This document shows, one piece after another, positions 58,375 through 64,000 of a DNA stretch of 64,000 nucleotides (the stretch's first letter is position 1; each line of letters starts with the position of its first letter). Below the pieces are notes generated by a model. It was given only the letters and a program-made list of their open reading frames with translations. It was not told the origin of the DNA and made no database searches. A program made the position numbers and the translations under genes. Origin of the DNA: Veillonella seminalis (lineage in GTDB: Bacteria; Bacillota; Negativicutes; Veillonellales; Veillonellaceae); the NCBI RefSeq assembly GCF_003992065.1, contig NZ_RQUZ01000004.1, forward strand, positions 1 to 64,000. The letters are read 5' to 3'.

Positions 58375-59741
58375 AGTATACCCCCATTTCCTGTTTCCGT
58401 CATGCCCAGGTCAGCCTTTACGGCATCAATCAAAGCCGCCTGGGTTCCGTCTTTGTGTTTCAAGACGTTCAGGATGCGTTCATCAATCGTGTCCTTGGCT
58501 ACGATGTGCTGTATGATGACCGTCTTGTCCGCCTGCCCCTGCCGCCAGAGCCGGGCGTTGGTCTGCTGGTACAGCTCCAGGCTCCAAGTCAGGCCGAACC
58601 AGATCAGGATGGAACCACCCTTCTGCAGGTTCAGGCCGTGTCCGGCAGAAGCTGGATGGATGAGGGCCACAGGAATCTTTCCTGCGTTCCAGTCGGCGAA
58701 ATCCTGCGGCTCCTTCAGTTCCCTGGCTTCCATCCGCTCCCGGATGCGGTCCTTATCGTGCTTGAACCAGTACGCCACCAGGACAGACTTCCCGTTGGCA
58801 CTTTCTACTAGGTCTTCCAGGGCCTCCAGTTTACGGTCATGGATATTCACGACGTTCTTGTCATCTGTGTAAATGGCGCCGTTCGCCATCTGCGAAAGCT
58901 TCAGGGTAAGCGATGCAGCATTAGCAGAGGTGACCTCGCCGCCTGGAAGCTCCAGTACCAGGGACTTCTTCAGCTCATCGTACCGTTTCTTTTCCGTTTC
59001 ACTCAAGCGGACCTCTTTCGCTACGCTCACCAGTTCCGGCATCTCCAGATAATCTGTTGCCTTCATGGACATGGTGATGTCGGAAATCTGGTGATAGATG
59101 GCTTCTTCCGCTCCCGGCAGGGGCTTGTAGGAATACACCACCATGCCGTTGCGCTTATCCGGCTTGAAGTATAAGTTACGGTACTGGCTGATATATCTTC
59201 CCAGCCGCTCCCCCATATCCAGGATACGGAACTCGGCCCAGAGATCCATCAAGCCGTTCCCGGTTGGTGTCCCCGTCAGCCCTACGATGCGTTTCACCTT
59301 CGGCCGCATGGCCTTCATGGCCCGGAACCGCTTCGACTGGTGGTTCTTGAAACTCGACAGCTCGTCCAGGACGACCATATCGAAATCCAGGCGGCTGTTC
59401 TCATAGAGCCAGGCCAGGTTCTCGCGGTTCACGATATAGATATCCGCATCCTGCTGCAAAGCCCGCCGCCGTTCTGCCACGGTTCCCACGACCACACTGC
59501 AGGTCAGCTCTTTCAGGTGATTCCACTTCCTGAGTTCATCCGGCCAGGTGTCTCTCGCCACCCGCAGAGGAGCTACCACCAGCACCCGCTTAACTTCAAA
59601 GGCATCATACATGAGGTCACGGATGGCTGTCAGCGTTGTCACCGTCTTGCCAAGGCCCATGTCTAGGAACAGGGCTGTAATGGGATGGGACTTGATGTAT
59701 TCGATGGCGTATTTCTGATAATCATGCGGCATGAACTTCAT
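58371..59741 (-). CDS. SNF2-type phage helicase
   Basis: This 456-residue SF2/SNF2 ATPase shows HDYQKYAIEYIKSHPITALFLDMGLGKTVTTLTAI (motif I), VVLDELSSFKNHQSKRF (a DE-LS variant of the DEAH box), RIVGLTGTPTGNGLMDLWAE and the C-lobe QQTNARLWRQGQADKTVIIQHIVAKDTIDERIL. It is a DNA translocase of the phage replication module. It overlaps genes on both sides by 4 bases. Confidence 0.9.
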   Translation of the reverse strand: MKFMPHDYQKYAIEYIKSHPITALFLDMGLGKTVTTLTAIRDLMYDAFEVKRVLVVAPLRVARDTWPDELRKWNHLKELTCSVVVGTVAERRRALQQDADIYIVNRENLAWLYENSRLDFDMVVLDELSSFKNHQSKRFRAMKAMRPKVKRIVGLTGTPTGNGLMDLWAEFRILDMGERLGRYISQYRNLYFKPDKRNGMVVYSYKPLPGAEEAIYHQISDITMSMKATDYLEMPELVSVAKEVRLSETEKKRYDELKKSLVLELPGGEVTSANAASLTLKLSQMANGAIYTDDKNVVNIHDRKLEALEDLVESANGKSVLVAYWFKHDKDRIRERMEARELKEPQDFADWNAGKIPVALIHPASAGHGLNLQKGGSILIWFGLTWSLELYQQTNARLWRQGQADKTVIIQHIVAKDTIDERILNVLKHKDGTQAALIDAVKADLGMTETGNGGIL

Positions 59742-60046
59742 GCACCTCCGCCCCCTTTCCCATCAGGCATGTGGGCGATAGCCTTCAGGACTGCGGGAAT
59801 ATCCTCCATGGCATCCAGGACGAATACCTGGTAGCCCAGCCGTCGCAACATGGCATGGCGCTTCAGCTGCAGCGGCCTTGGCTTCTGCCCCGGCGCCTTT
59901 ACTTCCACAAAGCCCATCTTCCCATCAGCCAATAGAATCAAGCGGTCCGGCATACCTGCAAATGATGGCGAAACAAGCTTCACTGCCTTACCGCCAGCCT
60001 TCTCCGTTTCCATCACCAGGTGGTGTTCGATTACTTTCTCTCGCAT
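59738..60046 (-). CDS. VRR-NUC domain nuclease
   Basis: This ~102-residue protein matches the VRR-NUC type, a small PD-(D/E)XK nuclease. It has REKVIEHHLVMETEKAGGKAVKLVSPSFAGMPDRLILLADGKMGFVEVKAPGQKPRPLQ; the catalytic residues are in PDRL and EVKA. It is typically encoded before a SNF2 helicase in Firmicutes phages, as here (ATGA overlap). ATG 60046 is used; an upstream start at 60115 would run into a repeat-bearing leader. Confidence 0.88.
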   Translation of the reverse strand: MREKVIEHHLVMETEKAGGKAVKLVSPSFAGMPDRLILLADGKMGFVEVKAPGQKPRPLQLKRHAMLRRLGYQVFVLDAMEDIPAVLKAIAHMPDGKGGGGA

Positions 60047-60068
60047 ATTACTCACCCCTTTTTTATAG

Positions 60069-60174
60069 GGGTGCAGGTCGGTGAAGGTCGTTTCATAAAC
60101 TTCCCTTAAAGACATTTTTTCTATTTTTCAGCCCTAAAGGGGGTTTATATATTGACCTGCACCGACCTGCACCC
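60069..60174. repeat. Long inverted repeat between primase and VRR-NUC
   Basis: Two 21-base arms (60069-60089 and 60154-60174) are complementary at 20 of 21 positions, around a 64-base centre. The right arm itself contains a direct repeat of GGTGCAGGTC. On the transcript they would form a strong hairpin between two genes. It might be a processing site, a replication signal or a regulatory structure. Confidence 0.7.
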
Positions 60175-60185
60175 TTCCCTTTTTC

Positions 60186-62429
60186 TTACAGGAAATCTGT
60201 GACTTTCAGCTTCAGCCCATAAATGAAATACCCGGCTTTCCGCTTACGCCTGTCAAACCCAGTTTTCTCTAATGCTCCGTAAAAATCCGTCGTACTGCGG
60301 GTATACTCGTTCATCTGCTGGCAGTACAGCCGATAGGCCGTATAAAGTTCCCCGGACTTCTCGCTGAAAGAGGCATCTTCTTCACAGCAGTCATCCAGGA
60401 AATGCCGAAGCCAGTCATTCTGCCCGCGGTATTCATTGATGGCAGATGCGACGCAATCAGGCGTATCCAGGTGATAGTTCTTGGCAATGACCCTCTCCGC
60501 CCCTTCGATAATCCACTGCAGGATGGCAGGACCGGCTTTCTCCACCAGGTAGTCTGCGTAGTTCTTGATGTCGCTCTTCCCTTCGAACTGGGCCTTGAAG
60601 GGCATGACGATAAGACGCCGCCATGTCCCTTCGTCATTGGCGCCTACCCTGGGCAGGTGGTTCGTATAGAGGACCAGCGTGTGTGTCGGTACGAACTTGA
60701 AAGGATCCTTATACTTCTTTTCGCCGCTCACTTCATCCGTCGAGCAGAGCTGTTTCAGGATGGACGTAGATAGCCGGACACCTTCTTCCATTTCGGCGGC
60801 AATGATCATGCGCTTCCCCTTCAGCTCCGCCATTTCCGGACGGACGTTCCGCTTGCAGCCTGCCGTCAGGGCATCGGCAGAGATGCCGCCGCAGTAGCTG
60901 CCAAGGACGCGGGCCAGGGAATTCCAGTAGGTCGACTTGCCGTTGCGGCCGTCGCCGTATGCGATGACCAGGGCTTCTACATAGACTTTGCCGATAGCCA
61001 TGAGACCGCTGATTTCCTGGGCGTAGTCGATGAGCGCCGTATCGCCGGTAAAGAACTGCCGGACGGCCTGTTCCCAAATAGCTTTCCCTTCGATGCCCGG
61101 GTCTACAGAGGTACATTTCGTGATGAAGTCCGTCGCTCGGTGTTCCTGCCGTCCCCGCATCCCTTTCCGCAGATCATATGTATAAGACGGGGTGTTCAGC
61201 AGGAATTCATCTGCATCCAGTGACTGGATAGGCATCTGGACCATGGGTTTCAGTGCCTGCAGGGCCGACAGGATATAGCGCATATCGCGGCGTTTCAGGA
61301 CAAACTTCCGGTACGCTTCTGCGGCAAGGTAGGCGGCGTAGACTTTGGTCTGCTTTTCCTCGATCATCTTCTCCAGGTTCCGTCCGCCCTTACGGATGAT
61401 ATCTTCCGAAATCCCTGTCCCTGCTAATTCCATGAGTGCCTGCTCGGACTGTTCATTAGCATCAGCCAGCTGCAAATCCAGGAATTCTTCCGCTGCACCG
61501 ACCGCTGCCTGCCGCGATTCTTCCCAGCAGATGCCATCGTAGCGGATGAAATCCGTGCTGTCGGTGTAGCGCAGCTCGTTGCCGTATTCTCTGGCGATGA
61601 CCTTGGCCTGGCCGATATCCGAATAATCCTCCGGCCGCAAGGAGTCCCGGGTGCCGAAATCGTTGTTGTATTCATCCGGGCTGACGTAACCTTCCTGCTT
61701 TGCGATGCGCTTGCCGAACCGTACGGCACTGCCCCAGATAGTGTTCAGCTCGGTGTCGGGAAGCGGCGGGTCGCACTTTTCCGCTTCGTCGAGGAAAATC
61801 TGGTACGCCTTTTCCGTCGCCCCGTAACGTTTGATGACGCGGCCGGCAAAACGGCTCATGGTGCTGTTCCGGCGTCCGGCCGGGATACTGCGTGACTCGG
61901 TATCTCCCACTTTGAGTACCTGGTCGATTGTCGTTTCCCCGTCCTGCCACAATACTTTCTCGACAGGGCAGCCATAAATGAACCGGGCTGCATCGAGAGC
62001 CGCTTCATCAAAGAAGGGATAGGCACGGTGGATTGCCCGCTTCAGTTCTGCATAGTGCTGTTCATCCGTGATATCCGGAATCCCGAAATAGGCATGGAAG
62101 CGTGGTCTGGCACACTTGCCGTCCTTGGGTTTCATGTGATTCCTTGACGGCACGATGGCCACCGAGACTTTTGGCAGCATGGCCAGGAGGTTTTCCATGG
62201 TAATCCAGTCAGCAGGATTCTCCGAGTGAGTGTTGTCACAATCCATGACCAGGACGTCGGCGGAGAGAAAATTCTCCCGCTTCCGATAACAATCTTCGAA
62301 GGCTACGCAGACATGATCGAAGGCGGCTGCCGCCTTCAGGTCCTCGGCACAGCTGATTTTCTGCTGCCTGGGATAGCGGCAATTCGCTTCCACGCCAGCA
62401 AAGTCTGACCTATAAAGTGTAAAATCCAT
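60186..62429 (-). CDS. P4-type phage primase/helicase
   Basis: This 747-residue replication protein has an N-terminal primase-like part with acidic motif VLVMDCDNTHSENPADWI and later GCPVEKVLW. The C-terminal half is the P4/D5-type SF3 helicase: ALVIAYGDGRNGKSTYWNSLARVLGSY (Walker A), RMIIAAEMEEGVRL (Walker B) and HTLVLYTNHLPRVGANDEGTWRRLIVMPF (motif C and Arg finger). It should prime and unwind phage DNA at its origin. It follows the DUF4406 gene by 1 base. Confidence 0.92.
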   Translation of the reverse strand: MDFTLYRSDFAGVEANCRYPRQQKISCAEDLKAAAAFDHVCVAFEDCYRKRENFLSADVLVMDCDNTHSENPADWITMENLLAMLPKVSVAIVPSRNHMKPKDGKCARPRFHAYFGIPDITDEQHYAELKRAIHRAYPFFDEAALDAARFIYGCPVEKVLWQDGETTIDQVLKVGDTESRSIPAGRRNSTMSRFAGRVIKRYGATEKAYQIFLDEAEKCDPPLPDTELNTIWGSAVRFGKRIAKQEGYVSPDEYNNDFGTRDSLRPEDYSDIGQAKVIAREYGNELRYTDSTDFIRYDGICWEESRQAAVGAAEEFLDLQLADANEQSEQALMELAGTGISEDIIRKGGRNLEKMIEEKQTKVYAAYLAAEAYRKFVLKRRDMRYILSALQALKPMVQMPIQSLDADEFLLNTPSYTYDLRKGMRGRQEHRATDFITKCTSVDPGIEGKAIWEQAVRQFFTGDTALIDYAQEISGLMAIGKVYVEALVIAYGDGRNGKSTYWNSLARVLGSYCGGISADALTAGCKRNVRPEMAELKGKRMIIAAEMEEGVRLSTSILKQLCSTDEVSGEKKYKDPFKFVPTHTLVLYTNHLPRVGANDEGTWRRLIVMPFKAQFEGKSDIKNYADYLVEKAGPAILQWIIEGAERVIAKNYHLDTPDCVASAINEYRGQNDWLRHFLDDCCEEDASFSEKSGELYTAYRLYCQQMNEYTRSTTDFYGALEKTGFDRRKRKAGYFIYGLKLKVTDFL

Positions 62430-62430
62430 C

Positions 62431-62829
62431 TTATTTCACCTCGTTAATATACCGAATTGGTTTTCCTTTTCTTTGGGCGTACTGGATTTCTTTTTCCATT
62501 CCCGCCGAAATCACATCGCCAAAGACCCAGAGTTCGACGCAACGGGACAATAGTGCAATATCCATAAAGAGTGCCAGTTCCCGTTCCGATTCTTCGTCGA
62601 GGAACTGCGGTAGATACAGATGCGGTGCCAGAGGGATATATCCCTGGTCTACCGTATAGCGGCAGTAGGCACAGGCTTTCCGGATATTTTCTTCCACATC
62701 CCCGGCATAGGGCGAACACACGTACACAACAGGCATGAACGGGAACCTTTGTGGTTCCACGTTCCTGATTGCCTGATACGCTGTCGGGTCCGGATAGTAC
62801 TCTGCATTACGTTTCGGATTGTTTTCCAT
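62431..62829 (-). CDS. DUF4406 protein (nucleoside deoxyribosyltransferase-like)
   Basis: This ~132-residue protein has PVVYVCSPYAGDVEENIRKACAYCRYTVDQGYIPLAPHLYLPQFL, then ALLSRCVELWVFGDVISAGMEKEIQYA. This is the DUF4406 pattern, related to nucleoside 2-deoxyribosyltransferases. It may handle nucleotides or signalling nucleotides during phage growth. ATG 62829 overlaps the end of the zinc-ribbon gene. Function unproven. Confidence 0.78.
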   Translation of the reverse strand: MENNPKRNAEYYPDPTAYQAIRNVEPQRFPFMPVVYVCSPYAGDVEENIRKACAYCRYTVDQGYIPLAPHLYLPQFLDEESERELALFMDIALLSRCVELWVFGDVISAGMEKEIQYAQRKGKPIRYINEVK

Positions 62830-63028
62830 GCAGTTCCATCCACCCCTCCGCACATTCATCGCACAATACTGCCGTTCCCACCAGGTCAGCGTCACTGTCT
62901 GACAGGACATCCTTCAGATTGACAGGTACTTCCCTGCCACAGACCGGGCAACGGCAGAAAACGTTTTCGTCATTGATTTCGACCGTCACATCGACACCAT
63001 CCTTAAGTGGTTCTTTTACGTAAAACAT
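62807..63028 (-). CDS. Small zinc-ribbon protein
   Basis: This 73-residue acidic protein has two Cys pairs: FCRCPVCGREVPV and VLCDECAEGW, a likely zinc ribbon. It starts 3 bases after the Rha-like gene and overlaps the DUF4406 gene. Common as an unnamed protein in phage early operons; role unknown. Confidence 0.65.
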   Translation of the reverse strand: MFYVKEPLKDGVDVTVEINDENVFCRCPVCGREVPVNLKDVLSDSDADLVGTAVLCDECAEGWMELHGKQSET

Positions 63029-63031
63029 GTT

Positions 63032-63694
63032 TCATCCTTCCAGTTCCGTCTTGTAATAGGTCATGAGCATCTGCTTGCGCTGCTGGAAATCCGGGCAGGA
63101 ATACAGCAGGCCGTAATCCAGGTGCTGCAGCCGGTCCAGAGCATGGATCTGCTGTGCAGTCAGATAAGGCCGGATGCTCTGCCCTTTTTCGATGCCGTTG
63201 GCCAGCCGGAACTGCTTGGCAGACATCCCCAGCACGATGCGGTTCAACATGTCACATTCATTGCTGAAGTGGTACGGCTTCGGACTTTCATGCAGGCGGC
63301 AGATCATGTCCGTCAGCATCGGGAATTCCTGCCGGGCAGACAGGAGCGACCGGATGCACTGCTCCATCTCATTGAAGCGATGGATATAGAGTTCCTTGAA
63401 ATGCATCGCCTTCGAGCCTGTGTAGCCCATGACCAGCATGGTGAACCCATCGCGGGTCAGTAGGTAACGTGGCAGTTTTCTTCCCCTGGCATCACGATAT
63501 GTATTGCCCTCAAAATTGAGTGCAATGAATTCTGGGCTTAATCCAGAATTGGATGCAGTGATTCGTCCGATATCACGCAGAACGTTATAATGCTGTTTTT
63601 CAAAAGTCGCTGCAACAAACAGGCTGTCGACCCTTGGTACACCTCTCTGATCAGCAAACACGCCAAATTCATCTTCCGGAATCAAAAACTTCAT
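63032..63694 (-). CDS. Rha-like phage regulatory protein
   Basis: This ~220-residue protein has an N-terminal Rha (pRha) domain: VDSLFVAATFEKQHYNVLRDI, ITASNSGLSPEFIALNFEGNTYRDARGRKLPRYLLTRDGFTMLVMGYTGSKAMHFKELYIHRFNEME. The C-terminal part is not assigned. Rha-type proteins influence phage growth in some hosts. ATG 63694 is chosen at the start of the conserved part; 63724 is an alternative. Confidence 0.82.
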   Translation of the reverse strand: MKFLIPEDEFGVFADQRGVPRVDSLFVAATFEKQHYNVLRDIGRITASNSGLSPEFIALNFEGNTYRDARGRKLPRYLLTRDGFTMLVMGYTGSKAMHFKELYIHRFNEMEQCIRSLLSARQEFPMLTDMICRLHESPKPYHFSNECDMLNRIVLGMSAKQFRLANGIEKGQSIRPYLTAQQIHALDRLQHLDYGLLYSCPDFQQRKQMLMTYYKTELEG

Positions 63695-63783
63695 AGCGAA
63701 TCCCGCCTTTCTTAAAATAAACATCCGAGGAAATTCCCTCTGATAGTGAAAGGACAGGAATCACTATGTTAAGTACCGGGAAA

Positions 63784-64000
63784 TCAATCTTTTTTATAAA
63801 ATTCGCACTCATACCCGTCTGCCCGGAGCAATAGCCCTTCAGCCCACGACGGCGTCCGGCCCATCTGCTCACAGATGGCATCGACGCTAGTGTCTTTGGG
63901 ACACTCGATAATCAGTTCATCATGGACATGGCCGACGATGGCGCAGCATCGCAGCGTCTGCATGGCATAGCAGAGGATGTCCCGGCTGATGCCCTGGACG
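63784..64000 (-). CDS. Family A DNA polymerase, C-terminal part (cut by window edge)
   Basis: The last ~71 codons read VQGISRDILCYAMQTLRCCAIVGHVHDELIIECP, which contains motif C of DNA polymerase I (H-D-E), then a short tail ending KKD. The first part of the gene lies beyond the window. It is the phage replicative polymerase and lies first among the visible genes of the early operon. Confidence 0.85.
   Translation of the reverse strand, partial: VQGISRDILCYAMQTLRCCAIVGHVHDELIIECPKDTSVDAICEQMGRTPSWAEGLLLRADGYECEFYKKD

Noticed and set aside
63669-63881. 70-codon minus-strand ORF near the right edge
   Set aside because: The region is coded in another frame as the C-terminus of a family A DNA polymerase with motif C visible.

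Overview
Organism and overall picture. The window looks like a Negativicutes (diderm Firmicutes) genome carrying a large contractile-tailed prophage. The evidence is TonB-dependent receptors beside a lipoprotein with a lipobox, a Firmicutes (PBSX/xkd-like) phage gene order, and a class A beta-lactamase recognised from memory as ACI-1, an enzyme known from Negativicutes and reported there on elements carried by prophages. The left ~18.8 kb is AT-rich and Veillonella-like. From ~18.8 kb to the end the sequence is visibly GC-rich, with AT-rich single-gene insertions. The change occurs inside a broken hsdM gene, so it is either a real integration or rearrangement boundary or an assembly join.

Layout. 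1-0.8 kb: IS30-type transposase (cut by the window edge) that truncates an ABC permease. 0.8-8.5 kb: leftward operon of methyltransferase, two TonB-dependent siderophore-type receptors, a NikA/OppA-type lipoprotein and the truncated permease, behind a strong promoter flanked by two Fur-like inverted repeats. 8.9-9.9 kb: luciferase-like monooxygenase. 10.2-18.8 kb: type I restriction-modification locus (hsdM broken at catalytic motif I, hsdS, a second start-less hsdS cassette, hsdR) plus a tyrosine recombinase whose ribosome binding site lies in a hairpin. 18.9-24 kb: DUF4268 PD-(D/E)XK-type protein, rtcB interrupted by one in-frame amber codon, an IS4/IS701-type and an IS3-type insertion sequence. 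24.0-25.0 kb: aci1 behind a 33-codon remnant of a response-regulator gene. 25.2-29.0 kb: two overlapping large serine recombinases with two small accessory genes. 29.1-30.9 kb: AT-rich type II restriction-modification cassette with a ribbon-helix-helix-like controller and a palindrome filling its own promoter.

Prophage (31.0-64 kb, transcribed leftward). Read in transcription order from the right edge: DNA polymerase A (partial), Rha-like protein, zinc-ribbon protein, DUF4406, P4-type primase/helicase, VRR-NUC, SNF2 helicase, sigma/ArpU-like regulator, HNH nuclease, HTH protein, ParB-methyltransferase. Then comes an array of accessory genes (a virulence-protein-like gene, amidoligase, gamma-glutamylcyclotransferase-DUF4314, and two small proteins), four of whose genes sit behind copies of one promoter-like motif. 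Then small and large terminase, portal, ClpP-like protease, HK97 capsid, head-tail connectors, tail sheath and tube, a tail chaperone with a programmed -1 frameshift, tape measure, baseplate, fibres, holin and amidase. Two AT-rich genes on the opposite strand (a UDG-like protein inside the tail operon and a secreted protein between portal and terminase) look like morons. The same promoter motif also precedes the first serine recombinase, which suggests the recombinases belong to the prophage.

Most interesting points: the repeated promoter module; the amidoligase-cyclotransferase pair; the self-regulated restriction cassette; the response-regulator fragment leading into aci1; the hsdM break at motif I; and the silent hsdS cassette.
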